Shown here piece by piece: positions 17,753-25,690 of a stretch of 64,000 nt of DNA. A program made the position numbers and the translations under genes. Numbering within the stretch: the first letter of the stretch is position 1; each line of letters opens with the position of its first letter. A model generated the notes under the pieces. That model worked only from the letters and a program-made list of their open reading frames with translations. It had not been told where the DNA came from and did no database searches. This stretch comes from Streptomyces cucumeris (GTDB lineage: Bacteria; Actinomycetota; Actinomycetes; Streptomycetales; Streptomycetaceae), in NCBI RefSeq assembly GCF_024295805.1, contig NZ_JANCLX010000008.1, positions 225,387 through 289,386 of the forward strand, in the 5' to 3' direction.

Positions 17753-18631
17753 GTGAGTACGCACCGCACCCGCAACCCCGTCGGCGGCCATATCCGCGTC
17801 GCGGGCGGACTGGCCACCGTCGGTCTCGCCCACGCCCGGGACATCGGCGCGGAGACCGTCCAGGTCTTCGTCGCCAATCCGCGCGGCTGGGCCACCCCGA
17901 CCGGCACCCCCGCCCAGGACGAGGCGTTCCGCTCCGGCTGCGCCGAGCAGTCGATACCGGCCTGGGTCCATGCCCCGTACCTGATCAACTTCGGCTCGCA
18001 CACCGAGGCCACCGCCGAGCGCTCGGTGGACTCCCTGCGCCATTCGCTGCGCCGCGGCCGGGAGATCGGGGCCCGGGGCGTCGTGGTCCACACCGGTTCT
18101 GCCACCGGCGGACGGGAGCGCGGCACGGCGCTCGCCCAGGTGCGGGAGCGGATGCTGCCTCTGCTGGACGAGCTGACGCACGACGACGACCCCTGGCTGC
18201 TGCTGGAGCCCACCGCCGGACAGGGCACCTCGCTGTGCGCGCTGGTGGAGGACCTCGGACCGTATTTCGAGGCGCTGGACCGGCATCCGCGGCTGGGCGT
18301 CTGCCTGGACACCTGCCATGTGTTCGCCGCGGGCCATGACCTCGCCGCCGCGGGCGGGATGAAGCAGACCCTGGACGAGCTGGTGGCGGTCACCGGGCCT
18401 GGGCGGCTGAAGCTGATCCACGCCAATGACTCCAAGGACGTGGCCGGCGCCCACAAGGACCGGCACGCCAACATCGGCGCCGGGCACATCGGCGCGGAGC
18501 CGTTCCGCGAGCTGTTCGGCCATCCGGCGACGGAGGGGGTGCCGCTGGTGATCGAGACCCCCGGCGGTACGGAGGGGCACGCGGCGGACGTGGCGCGGCT
18601 GAAGGAGCTCCGGGACGGCGGGCCGGTGTGA
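17753..18631 (+). CDS. nfo: Deoxyribonuclease IV (endonuclease IV, AP endonuclease)
   Basis: A 292-residue TIM-barrel zinc enzyme that cuts 5' to abasic sites in base-excision repair. Visible family blocks include HIRVAGGL, IGAETVQVFVANPRGW, HAPYLINFGSH, VVHTGSATGG, LLLEPTAGQG, GVCLDTCHVFAAGHD, LIHANDSKD, HANIGAGHIG and VIETPGG, carrying the metal-binding His, Glu and Asp residues. GTG 17753 and ATG 17732 are both possible starts; I prefer GTG because the 17732 ATG only adds seven residues of unconserved sequence. It is a single gene. Confidence 0.9.
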   Translation: MSTHRTRNPVGGHIRVAGGLATVGLAHARDIGAETVQVFVANPRGWATPTGTPAQDEAFRSGCAEQSIPAWVHAPYLINFGSHTEATAERSVDSLRHSLRRGREIGARGVVVHTGSATGGRERGTALAQVRERMLPLLDELTHDDDPWLLLEPTAGQGTSLCALVEDLGPYFEALDRHPRLGVCLDTCHVFAAGHDLAAAGGMKQTLDELVAVTGPGRLKLIHANDSKDVAGAHKDRHANIGAGHIGAEPFRELFGHPATEGVPLVIETPGGTEGHAADVARLKELRDGGPV

Positions 18632-18665
18632 GCGTGGCGCGGGCGAGGGTGAGCCTTCCCCGGGA

Positions 18666-18682
18666 ATACCCCCCGGGGGTAT
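18666..18682. promoter_or_regulatory. CsoR-like copper operator
   Basis: ATACCCCC and GGGGGTAT form a perfect inverted repeat around one C. This is the kind of GC-cored, TAC/GTA-flanked palindrome described for CsoR copper repressors in actinobacteria. It abuts a TATAGC -10-like hexamer (18680-18685) in front of the DUF4396 gene. Copper control is inference. Confidence 0.6.
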
Positions 18683-18738
18683 AGCGTTCTCCGAGGCGAC
18701 GGACCACCACCGGTCACGCGCTCCCCAGGAGGACTCCG

Positions 18739-19197
18739 ATGGAACACCACGGCGCACCCGCCATGACGGGCTGGCCCACCGCCGTACGGGCCACCCTGCA
18801 CTGCCTCACCGGCTGCGCCATCGGCGAGATCCTCGGTATGGCCATCGGCACCGCCCTCGCCTGGCACGACGCCCCGACCATGGCGCTGGCGATCGTGCTG
18901 GCGTTCACCTTCGGCTACGCGTTCACCGTCTGGGGCGTACTGCGGTCCGGACTGGGCCCGCGCGCGGCGGTCCGGGTGGCGCTGGCCGCCGACACCGTCT
19001 CCATCGCGGTGATGGAACTGGCCGACAACGGCACGATCCTGCTCTTCCCCGGCGCGATGGAGGCGACTCTGTCGGACGCGCTGTTCTGGCTCAGCCTTGC
19101 CCTGTCGTTCGTGGTCGCGTTCCTGGTGACCACACCGGTGAACAAGTGGATGATCGCGCGCGGCAGGGGACACGCCGTGGTGCACCGGCACCACTGA
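18739..19197 (+). CDS. DUF4396 membrane protein, possible metal-linked
   Basis: A 152-residue protein with four predicted membrane helices (about 25-42, 48-68, 77-95 and 112-133). It begins MEHHG and ends VVHRHH, so both soluble ends carry His clusters. The first helix has a Cys pair in LHCLTGCAIGEILGM, and polar residues DN sit in the third-fourth helix linker. ATG 18739 has AGGAGG about 7 nt upstream. DUF4396 has no firm function. The CsoR-like operator upstream plus His/Cys/Met-rich ends suggests copper handling, which is inference. Confidence 0.8.
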   Translation: MEHHGAPAMTGWPTAVRATLHCLTGCAIGEILGMAIGTALAWHDAPTMALAIVLAFTFGYAFTVWGVLRSGLGPRAAVRVALAADTVSIAVMELADNGTILLFPGAMEATLSDALFWLSLALSFVVAFLVTTPVNKWMIARGRGHAVVHRHH

Positions 19198-19213
19198 GCA
19201 TCCCGCCGGGACC

Positions 19214-19846
19214 TCAGAGCTCGGGCCCGTCCCCCAGTTCCTCCTGGTAGGAGTAGCGCTGCTCCTTCCAGGGGTCGCCGAGGTTGTGGTACCCCCGCTC
19301 CTCCCAGAAGCCCCGGCGGTCGGCCCTCATGTATTCCACGCCCCGGACCCATTTGGGCCCTTTCCACGCGTAGAGATGGGGAACGACCAGACGCGCCGGA
19401 AATCCATGCTCGGCCGTCAGCAGTTCGCCGTCCTTGTGCGTGGCGAAAATCGATGTCGAGGCGGTGAAGTCCGACAACCGCATATTCGAGCTGAAGCCGT
19501 ATTCCGCCCACACCATCACATGGGTGACATCCGGCGCGGGCGGCGCCAGATCCACGATCGCCGCCGTGGAGACCCCGCCCCATTCGGCGCCCAGCATGCT
19601 GAATTTGGTGACGCAGTGGAGGTCGGCCACGACCGTCGAGTACGGCAGCGCCGAGAACTCCTCATGCGTCCAGCAGTGCTTCTCGCCGTCCGCCGTCGCA
19701 CCGAAGACCCGGAACTCCCAGCGCTCCGGCCTGAACTTCGGCACCGGCCCGTAGTGCGTAACCGGCCAACCGCGTTGCAGTCGCTGACCCGGAGGCAGCT
19801 GCGCGAGCTCCCCCTCGCGGCTTTCCGACTGACCCATGGACTCCAT
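19214..19846 (-). CDS. Sulfite oxidase-like molybdopterin protein
   Basis: A 210-residue protein of the sulfite oxidase/MsrP molybdopterin fold, without the haem or dimerisation domains of full sulfite oxidases. DLHCVTKFSMLGAEWGGV (about 75-92) contains the single Cys expected to ligate molybdenum; AEYGFSSNMRL and AEHGFPARLVVPHLYAWKGPKWV follow. There is no signal peptide, so it is cytoplasmic unless exported with a partner. The electron partner is not adjacent. An in-frame ATG three codons in (19837) is an alternative start. It is convergent with the DUF4396 gene 17 nt away. Confidence 0.85.
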   Translation of the reverse strand: MESMGQSESREGELAQLPPGQRLQRGWPVTHYGPVPKFRPERWEFRVFGATADGEKHCWTHEEFSALPYSTVVADLHCVTKFSMLGAEWGGVSTAAIVDLAPPAPDVTHVMVWAEYGFSSNMRLSDFTASTSIFATHKDGELLTAEHGFPARLVVPHLYAWKGPKWVRGVEYMRADRRGFWEERGYHNLGDPWKEQRYSYQEELGDGPEL

Positions 19847-19995
19847 GGTCTCAGACCGCCGGGGGTGGTCGTGACCAGGGGATCATCCGCGGGGGCAACT
19901 CGCACTAAGCGTGCACTTACTGGACGCCCCACCAGCGACGATGCGACGATGCGCGCACCTGGCATTCCCCGTACTGATGGGAAGGAGCCCCTTCG

Positions 19996-20475
19996 ATGCA
20001 GGGCGACCCCGAGGTCCTTGAGTTCCTGAACGAGCAGCTGACCGGTGAGCTGACCGCGATCAATCAGTACTTCCTGCACTCGAAGATGCAGGACAACTTT
20101 GGCTGGACCCGGCTTGCCAAATACACCCGGTCCGAGTCGTTCGACGAGATGAAGCACGCCGAGATCATCACGGACCGGATCCTGCTCCTCGACGGTCTCC
20201 CCAATTACCAGCGGATGTTCCACGTCCGGGTGGGCCAGACCGTCACCGAGATGTTCCAGGCCGACCGTCAGGTGGAGGTCGAGGCCATCGACCGGCTCAA
20301 GCGGGGCATCGAGCTGATGCGCAGCAAGGGTGACATCACCTCGGCCAACATCTTCGAGGACATCCTCGCCGACGAGGAAGAGCACATCGACTATCTCGAC
20401 ACCCAGCTCGGGCTGATCGAGAAGCTCGGTGAGGCGCTCTACATCGCCCAGCAGATCGAGCAGCCGGGCGACTGA
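19996..20475 (+). CDS. bfr: Bacterioferritin
   Basis: A 159-residue four-helix ferritin forming a 24-mer iron store with haem at dimer interfaces. Met52 in FDEMKHAE is the haem ligand. The diiron ligands are visible: Glu18, Glu51, His54, Glu94, Glu127 and His130 (families LTGELTAINQYFLH, EMKHAE, EAIDRL, DEEEHIDYL). The start ATG has a GAAGGAG site. It is convergent with bfd, its expected electron-donating partner for iron release. Confidence 0.95.
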   Translation: MQGDPEVLEFLNEQLTGELTAINQYFLHSKMQDNFGWTRLAKYTRSESFDEMKHAEIITDRILLLDGLPNYQRMFHVRVGQTVTEMFQADRQVEVEAIDRLKRGIELMRSKGDITSANIFEDILADEEEHIDYLDTQLGLIEKLGEALYIAQQIEQPGD

Positions 20476-20486
20476 TCCACCCGGGC

Positions 20487-20738
20487 TCAGGCGGCCTCGG
20501 CCGCGGGCAGCTCGACCACGGACACCTCAGCGGTCGCCGGGGTCAGCACCACCGGATCGAGGCTCTCCCGCCGCGGGCAGGAACCGCGCCCCAGCAATGC
20601 CTGGATCTTGCGGACACAGGAGCCACAGTCGGTGCCCGCCTTGCAGGCGCCGGCGATCTGGCGTGGTGTGCAAGCACCCGTATCCGCGTGCTCGCGCACC
20701 TGCTTCTCGGTGATACCGAAGCATGAGCAGACGTACAC
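20487..20738 (-). CDS. bfd: Bacterioferritin-associated ferredoxin
   Basis: An 83-residue [2Fe-2S] protein. Cys4, Cys6, Cys38 and Cys41 give the BFD spacing C-x-C-x31-C-x2-C (VCSCFG and TDCGSC). The C-terminal 35 residues are an extra acidic, Val/Ala-rich tail. It transfers electrons to bacterioferritin to mobilise stored iron. An iron-box-like site (20772-20790) lies 34 bp upstream, so it should be induced under iron limitation, opposite to storage. Confidence 0.92.
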   Translation of the reverse strand: MYVCSCFGITEKQVREHADTGACTPRQIAGACKAGTDCGSCVRKIQALLGRGSCPRRESLDPVVLTPATAEVSVVELPAAEAA

Positions 20739-20771
20739 GCGAACTCTCCAGCGTTGACCAGCATGATCAGT

Positions 20772-20790
20772 GAGGTAACCCTTACCTTAC
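20772..20790 (-). promoter_or_regulatory. Iron box (DmdR/IdeR-like operator) of bfd
   Basis: On the minus strand TAAGGTAAGGGTTACCTCA matches 14 of 19 positions of the actinobacterial iron box TTAGGTTAGGCTAACCTAA. It overlaps the region where the bfd promoter must lie. Confidence 0.7.
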
Positions 20791-20818
20791 CTTCCATGGC
20801 CGGACCTCACAACGCCGA

Positions 20819-20847
20819 GGGGCACGGATCCATGTGATCCGTGCCCC
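20819..20847 (-). terminator. Terminator of the DAHP synthase gene
   Basis: A perfect 12-bp stem GGGGCACGGATC / GATCCGTGCCCC with a 5-nt loop, 36 bases beyond the DAHP synthase stop. Confidence 0.8.
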
Positions 20848-20883
20848 ACTCACGTTCTCAGCGATCTTGCGGTGCCCCAGGAC

Positions 20884-22233
20884 TCACTGGTCCCGGTACA
20901 TCTCCGCCACCAGGAACGCCAGGTCAAGCGACTGGCTGCGGTTCAGCCGCGGGTCACAGGCCGTCTCGTAGCGCTGGTGCAGATCGTCGACGAAGATCTC
21001 GTCACCGCCGCCCACGCACTCCGTGACGTCGTCCCCGGTCAGCTCCACGTGGATACCGCCCGGGTGGGTGCCCAGCTCCTTGTGGACCTCGAAGAAGCCC
21101 TTGACCTCGTCCAGCACATCGTCGAAGCGCCGGGTCTTGTGCCCGGAGGCCGCCTCGAAGGTGTTGCCGTGCATCGGGTCGCAGACCCACACGACCTGCG
21201 CCCCGGACGCGGTCACCTTCTCCACCAGGTTCGGGAGCTTGTCGCGGACCTTGTCCGCGCCCATCCGCGTGATGAAGGTCAGCCGGCCCGGCTCACGGTC
21301 CGGGTCGATCCGGTCGATCAGCGTCAGCGCCTCTTCCGGCGTGGTCGTCGGGCCCAGCTTCACGCCCACCGGGTTACGGATCTTGGACGCGAACTCGATA
21401 TGCGCCCCGTCGAGCTGCCGGGTGCGCTCACCGATCCACACCATGTGCCCGGACACGTCGTACAGGTCACCGGTCCGCGAGTCGGTACGCGTCAGCGCCG
21501 ACTCGTAGTCCAGGACCAGCGCCTCGTGCGAGGCGAAGAACTCCACCGTCTTGAACTCCTCCGGGTCCACCCCGCAGGCGTTCATGAAGTTCAGCGCCCG
21601 GTCGATCTCGCGCGCCAGCGCCTCGTAGCGCTGACCCGACGGCGACGACTTCACGAAGTCCTGGTTCCAGGCGTGCACCTGGCGCAGGTCCGCGTAGCCA
21701 CCGGTGGTGAAGGCGCGCACCAGGTTCAGCGTCGAGGCCGACGCCTGGTACATGCGCTTGAGGCGCTGCGGGTCGGGGATCCGCGCCGCCTCGGTGAACT
21801 CGAAGCCGTTGACCGAGTCACCCCGGTAGGTGGGCAGGGTCACCCCGTCCCGGGTCTCGGTCGGCTTCGAGCGCGGCTTGCTGTACTGCCCGGCGATCCG
21901 GCCGACCTTCACCACCGGGACGGACCCGGCGTAGGTCAGCACGGCGCCCATCTGCAGGAGCGTCTTCAGCTTGTTGCGGATCTGGTCGGCGCCCACGGCG
22001 TCGAACGCCTCGGCGCAGTCCCCGCCCTGGAGGAGGAACGCCTCACCCCGCGCCACGGCCCCCAGGCGGTGCCGCAGCGCGTCGCACTCGCCCGCGAAGA
22101 CGAGCGGCGGATAGGACTCAAGCTCAGCGATCACATCGCGCAGAGCCGCTTGGTCCGGCCAGTCAGGCTGCTGCGCCGCGGGAAGAGACTGCCAGGTGTT
22201 GCCACCGGCGTGGGTTTCAGCGTTCACGGTCAC
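20884..22233 (-). CDS. Class II DAHP synthase (shikimate entry)
   Basis: A 449-residue class II (plant/AroG-Mtb type) 3-deoxy-7-phosphoheptulonate synthase condensing PEP and erythrose-4-phosphate. Blocks include FAGECDALRHRLG, FLLQGGDCAEAF (metal Cys), KVGRIAGQYSKPRS, YRGDSVNGFEF, SHEALVLDYESA, GERTRQLDGAHIEF, NPVGVKLGP, TRMGADKVRD and DPMHGNT. GTG 22233 gives the usual 450-residue length; the frame is open to 22506 but that part overlaps a divergent-looking gene and lacks homology. TAACCT lies 7 nt upstream, so a leaderless mRNA is likely. It feeds chorismate to trpEG and trpD encoded nearby. Confidence 0.93.
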   Translation of the reverse strand: MTVNAETHAGGNTWQSLPAAQQPDWPDQAALRDVIAELESYPPLVFAGECDALRHRLGAVARGEAFLLQGGDCAEAFDAVGADQIRNKLKTLLQMGAVLTYAGSVPVVKVGRIAGQYSKPRSKPTETRDGVTLPTYRGDSVNGFEFTEAARIPDPQRLKRMYQASASTLNLVRAFTTGGYADLRQVHAWNQDFVKSSPSGQRYEALAREIDRALNFMNACGVDPEEFKTVEFFASHEALVLDYESALTRTDSRTGDLYDVSGHMVWIGERTRQLDGAHIEFASKIRNPVGVKLGPTTTPEEALTLIDRIDPDREPGRLTFITRMGADKVRDKLPNLVEKVTASGAQVVWVCDPMHGNTFEAASGHKTRRFDDVLDEVKGFFEVHKELGTHPGGIHVELTGDDVTECVGGGDEIFVDDLHQRYETACDPRLNRSQSLDLAFLVAEMYRDQ

Positions 22234-22240
22234 GCGGCCA

Positions 22241-22246
22241 AGGTTA
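22241..22246 (-). promoter_or_regulatory. -10 hexamer TAACCT of DAHP synthase gene
   Basis: TAACCT on the minus strand, 7 nt before GTG 22233; identical hexamer and spacing to metF. Confidence 0.45.
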
Positions 22247-22298
22247 CGGGGTCGCTGCGGTGGTCCATTCCGGCGCCCACTGGGTGAGACGCGTTCCG

Positions 22299-22703
22299 TC
22301 ACGCCTTGAGTTCGAACCAGACCGTCTTCCCGGGCCGGGCCGGGGACCGGTCGATGCCCCACGCGTCCGTGATCAGGTCCACCAGGTCCAGCCCCCGCCC
22401 GCTCTCCTCCCACGGCCCGGCCGTCCGCCTCGCCGGTAACGGCGGCCAGTTGTCCCCCACCTCGACCCGCAGCCGCCCCTCCTCGGCGATCAGCAGCACG
22501 GTGCACGAGCGGTCCGGCACGTGCCGGATCACATTGGCGAGGAGCTCACTGACAGCGAGCTCGGCCACCTCCGCGATGTGAGGCATCTCCCACATGAGGG
22601 CATACGTGCGGACGATCCGGCGGATGTGCCGGACGGCGTGCGGGGACATGGCGGCCAGGGTGAGGTGGTACTGCGGCGGGGGGTACGCGATGTCTTTGTT
22701 CAC
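22299..22703 (-). CDS. ATP-binding anti-sigma-like regulator (HATPase_c_2)
   Basis: A 134-residue GHKL ATPase of the RsbW/SpoIIAB-like family abundant in Streptomyces. The N box is ELAVSELLANVIRHV (about 47-61), with the Mg-coordinating Asn; the G2-like motif is GRGLDLVDLITDAWG (about 102-116). It lacks a full DxGxG G1 box (VGDNWPPLP instead), as is common in this subfamily. It is divergent from the XRE gene, the arrangement of WhiJ/AbaA-like loci, where such ATPases accompany XRE and DUF397 proteins. Confidence 0.85.
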   Translation of the reverse strand: MNKDIAYPPPQYHLTLAAMSPHAVRHIRRIVRTYALMWEMPHIAEVAELAVSELLANVIRHVPDRSCTVLLIAEEGRLRVEVGDNWPPLPARRTAGPWEESGRGLDLVDLITDAWGIDRSPARPGKTVWFELKA

Positions 22704-22776
22704 GCCACAAGGGTGGATCCGGTCGATTACGCTCGGCTACGCCGTGAACACAACGGGCAGGTAGTTGGGGGCCGTC

Positions 22777-23601
22777 ATGCCGAACATCCGAAAGCTGGAC
22801 CCGACCACGTCACCGATGCACCACCTCGGTGCGGAGCTGCGCCGGTACCGGGAGGCGGCGGGCCTCACGCAGGATCAGCTCGGCGGCAAGGTGTTCTGCA
22901 CGGGGTCGCTGATCGGTCAGTACGAGACCGCCAAGAAGATCCCTACCAGCCGCTTCACCATGCAGTTGGACGACGTGCTGAACACGGACGGCTCGCTGCT
23001 GCGGCTGCTGAAGATGGCCCTGTGCTTCGGCGTGCCCCTCGAATTCAAGGATCACAGTGAGCTGGAGGCCGAAGCCACCCAGAAGTTCGTCTTCGAGATG
23101 ACCGTGGTGAACGGCCTGCTCCAGACCCCGGACTACGCTCGGGCGGTGCTCGGCGTGCTCCACAAGGACGAGCTTGAATCCCGGCTGGAGCAGCGACTGT
23201 CACGCCAGCACATCCTTCACAGGGAGCGCCCGCCGCTACTGTGGGCCGTGTTTGGCGAAGGGGCGCTGTGCCAAGGAATCGGCGGCCGGGACGTCATGCG
23301 AGCCCAACTGGCGCACCTGTTGGGTTTCCGCGACCACCCACGAGTACACATCCAGATCCTGCCGTTCACGGCAGGAGCACATGCCGGCTTTCAAGGCGCC
23401 TTCTCGTTACTGCGCTTCAAGAACAGCCCTGATCTCGCATACGACGAGACGTACAGAGCGGGACATATGTCCGCCGATCCGGAGTACGTCGCGGATCTCA
23501 GCCTTCGTTACGCTCATCTCCAGGCTGCCGCCATGTCCGTACAGGACTCGGCAGATCTGATCGCGCACGTGATGGAGGAACGTTATGGAACGCAGTCCTG
23601 A
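22777..23601 (+). CDS. XRE regulator with DUF5753 domain (WhiJ-like)
   Basis: A 274-residue regulator. The Cro/C1 helix-turn-helix lies at about 13-70 (LGAELRRYREAAGLTQDQLGG...). A DUF5753 domain (about 95-270) includes VNGLLQTPDYARAVL, RQHILHRERPPLLWAVFGEGAL, HPRVHIQILPFTAGAH and ADLIAHVMEER. Codon 211 (23407-23409) is TTA, the rare Leu codon read by bldA tRNA, so full translation should depend on developmental state. It overlaps the DUF397 gene by 17 nt. The family controls sporulation timing (WhiJ) or may act as an antitoxin-like partner of DUF397 proteins. Confidence 0.88.
   Translation: MPNIRKLDPTTSPMHHLGAELRRYREAAGLTQDQLGGKVFCTGSLIGQYETAKKIPTSRFTMQLDDVLNTDGSLLRLLKMALCFGVPLEFKDHSELEAEATQKFVFEMTVVNGLLQTPDYARAVLGVLHKDELESRLEQRLSRQHILHRERPPLLWAVFGEGALCQGIGGRDVMRAQLAHLLGFRDHPRVHIQILPFTAGAHAGFQGAFSLLRFKNSPDLAYDETYRAGHMSADPEYVADLSLRYAHLQAAAMSVQDSADLIAHVMEERYGTQS
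23407..23409 (+). promoter_or_regulatory. In-frame TTA codon (bldA target)
   Basis: Leu211 of the XRE regulator is encoded by TTA in the context TTC-TCG-TTA-CTG. It is the only in-frame TTA I found in a predicted gene here, though I did not check every codon. Confidence 0.8.
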
Positions 23602-23779
23602 GTGGCGCAAGTCGAGCTACAGCGGGGATATCGGCAACAGCGAATGCGTAGAGGTCGCCGAGACCTCCAACCACCAGGTGGCCGTGCGGGATTCAAAGAA
23701 TCCGCACGGGCCCACCCTGCTGGTCTCCGCCACCGCCTTCGCAGACTTCGTCTCCGCGGCGGCGGCCCGCGCGCTCTGA
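23585..23779 (+). CDS. DUF397 small protein
   Basis: A 64-residue DUF397 protein with the family pattern WRKSSYSG, ECVEVAE, VAVRDSKNP and FADFVSAA. It overlaps the XRE gene by 17 nt and must be co-translated with it. In Streptomyces such pairs form a widespread paralogous set (WhiJ-associated); the small protein is thought to modulate its XRE partner. Whether it is toxic alone is not known for this pair. Confidence 0.9.
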   Translation: MERSPEWRKSSYSGDIGNSECVEVAETSNHQVAVRDSKNPHGPTLLVSATAFADFVSAAAARAL

Positions 23780-24124
23780 CTAGCCGGCCAACTTCTCCAT
23801 GCACAGCGTGTACTGCGCGCGGCCCTTCCGCGTGACCTGGTACGTGCTCAGGCCCGCCTCGCACTCGTGGTCCAGCGGCCACTGCTCCTTGACCTTGTAG
23901 TCGGCCGCCGCACCCCCGCAGTCGACCTTCTTCAGGTCGGGGTCGCTCTCGGTGCCCTTGTTCTGCACGCAGTCGCCCTCGTCGATGGTCTGCGCGGCCA
24001 CCTTCTTCTGCTGCTCCGGGCCGGTGGTGTTGCCGCGGCTGTTGTAGTACCAGACACCCGCGACGATCAGGGCCAGCGGGATCGCGATGATGCGGATCTT
24101 GGTCTGACGGCTGAGTGTGGACAT
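23780..24124 (-). CDS. LppU/SCO3897-like exported protein
   Basis: A 114-residue protein with one N-terminal membrane anchor (about 11-27). The extracytoplasmic domain matches, as I recall it, the LppU/SCO3897 family: DEGDCVQNKG and DPDLKKVDCGGAAADYKV. Four Cys (52, 69, 88, 108) could form two disulfides outside the cell. Its stop codon abuts the stop of the DUF397 gene (convergent, no gap). The function is unknown. Confidence 0.75.
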   Translation of the reverse strand: MSTLSRQTKIRIIAIPLALIVAGVWYYNSRGNTTGPEQQKKVAAQTIDEGDCVQNKGTESDPDLKKVDCGGAAADYKVKEQWPLDHECEAGLSTYQVTRKGRAQYTLCMEKLAG

Positions 24125-24297
24125 GGCGAGATCCCCCGTTGCGATGGCGAGTTCCGCACATCAATTCGATGCGCGGCCATGAAAGTTAGCCCGCCCCGCC
24201 GACTCCGCAAAACGCGCCCCCGTGGTGCCCGACCTGCATAAGAACGGCGATCTCAGGACATCCCGGGGCCGCTCGCCATCACCCCGTGAAGGTTCTC

Positions 24298-25464
24298 TCA
24301 CCGAACCGTGACACCACGGGCCAGGGCCGCCAGTTCCGTTCCGGCCAGGAGGAACGCGCCGACGCCGAAGCCCGCGGCGCTGCCCTCGGTGACCGGCGCG
24401 CTGGACTCCGGCCGGTCACCGACGCCCGGGACGTAGCCGAGGAAGCCGTCCTGCCGCACCGCCGTGCCGACCAGGCCGTTCCAGGCGCGGGCGGCGACCG
24501 GGAGATAGGTGGCTCGGTCGACCAGCCCGGTCCGGAGCGCGTAGGCAAGGGCGTAGACGAAGAGGGCCGTACCGCTGGACTCGGGGCCCGAGAGCCGCTC
24601 GGGGTCGCCGAGGTTGACGTCCCAGAAGCCGTCCGCGCGCTGGCGCTGGGCCACCGTCTGCAAGAGCAGGGCCAGGGTGTCGCGGTACTCGCCGGTGTGC
24701 GGGGCGTCCGGGGGCAGGGCCTTGAGCGTCTTCACATGGCCGGCCGCCGCCCATCCGTTGCCCCGGGACCAGAACACCGGCACACCGGACAGGGAGAGCC
24801 GGTGGCCCGGCAGGAACCGCCTGTCGCGGTACCAGAGACCGGTGGACCGGTCGTACAGCCCGGGGCCGCCCTCAGTGCGCTTGGTGTGCTGGTACAGGCG
24901 GTACAGCTTCTCCGCGTAGCGCGGGTCCTCGCGGAGAACGCTCAGCCGGGCGAAGGTCGGCATGGCCATGTGGAGGGCATCGACCCACCACCAGTCATCG
25001 TCCTTTCCGGGCCGGTCGTCATAGGTCATCCAGCGCAGACACGACTCTATGGCCGCGATTTTCTCCTCATCGGGGTCGAGCGCATGGAGATCGAGATACG
25101 CCTGCCCGGCACATTGATTATCCGCGTGCCGGGTGACCGAACCCGCGTTGAGACCGTAGTGATGTTTCTCGGCCCAGCCGCGCGCATAGCGCAGATAACG
25201 CGGGTCATAGGTCAGCGCGTGCAGGGCCATGAGTCCGCTGAAGAACGTCGCGTTCGCCCACTTGTTGTCGCCGGGGTCGGGGCGCGCGCCGATCCAGTGG
25301 TCCGCGACGCGGTGCAGTACGTCGGTGATGTCGTGCGCGGAAGGCAGCACACCGGAGGGCGGACGGTGCGCAGCCGCTTCATCGGCGTGGACGATGACCG
25401 AGGTCAGCACGGTTGACGAGGCCGCTATCGCGGCTCCGCCGATGAAGGTGCGTCGTCGATTCAC
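24298..25464 (-). CDS. Secreted GH88/GH105-family hydrolase
   Basis: A 388-residue protein resembling unsaturated glucuronyl/rhamnogalacturonyl hydrolases (alpha/alpha-six barrel): GDNKWANATFFSGLMALHALT, DDDWWWVDALHMAMPTFARL, FWSRGNGWAAAG and QRADGFWDVNL, then SSGTALFVYALAYALR. The start NRRRTFIGGAAIAASS is a twin-arginine signal. GTG 25464 is preferred over 25488 because GGAAGGGA precedes it at proper distance. It would cleave 4,5-unsaturated uronic acid from oligosaccharides made by a lyase, fitting the divergent beta-helix gene. The catalytic Asp assignment is inferred from family pattern only. Confidence 0.82.
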   Translation of the reverse strand: MNRRRTFIGGAAIAASSTVLTSVIVHADEAAAHRPPSGVLPSAHDITDVLHRVADHWIGARPDPGDNKWANATFFSGLMALHALTYDPRYLRYARGWAEKHHYGLNAGSVTRHADNQCAGQAYLDLHALDPDEEKIAAIESCLRWMTYDDRPGKDDDWWWVDALHMAMPTFARLSVLREDPRYAEKLYRLYQHTKRTEGGPGLYDRSTGLWYRDRRFLPGHRLSLSGVPVFWSRGNGWAAAGHVKTLKALPPDAPHTGEYRDTLALLLQTVAQRQRADGFWDVNLGDPERLSGPESSGTALFVYALAYALRTGLVDRATYLPVAARAWNGLVGTAVRQDGFLGYVPGVGDRPESSAPVTEGSAAGFGVGAFLLAGTELAALARGVTVR

Positions 25465-25690
25465 AGAGGTTCCCTTCCTTTGGCGCACGAGGAGGACACA
25501 GGGCGCTCCTCCCCTGAGTGGGGGACGTGCCGAACCGCCACGCGTCCTGGCGATTTACCTGATCGTTATCGTCGTTTATTTCTCAATGCATGTTTCGTGT
25601 CGGCGTATTGACATCCACACAGATCGGAAGCTGTCATGTTCCTCCCGCTCAGGGTCAGCACAACCCCCCACGGTAAAAGGACATCCCACT
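25465..25690. promoter_or_regulatory. AT-rich divergent promoter region of carbohydrate genes
   Basis: The sequence between the GH105-like and lyase-like genes is much richer in A+T than the rest of the window (notably 25551-25690). A TTGACA box (25608-25613) with TGTCAT 18 nt downstream is a candidate promoter for the lyase-like gene. No clear operator palindrome was found. Confidence 0.45.

Noticed and set aside
19905..19925. Possible iron box or direct repeat GCACT-N6-GCACT before bfr
   Set aside because: It does not match the iron-box consensus and the repeat is too short to interpret.
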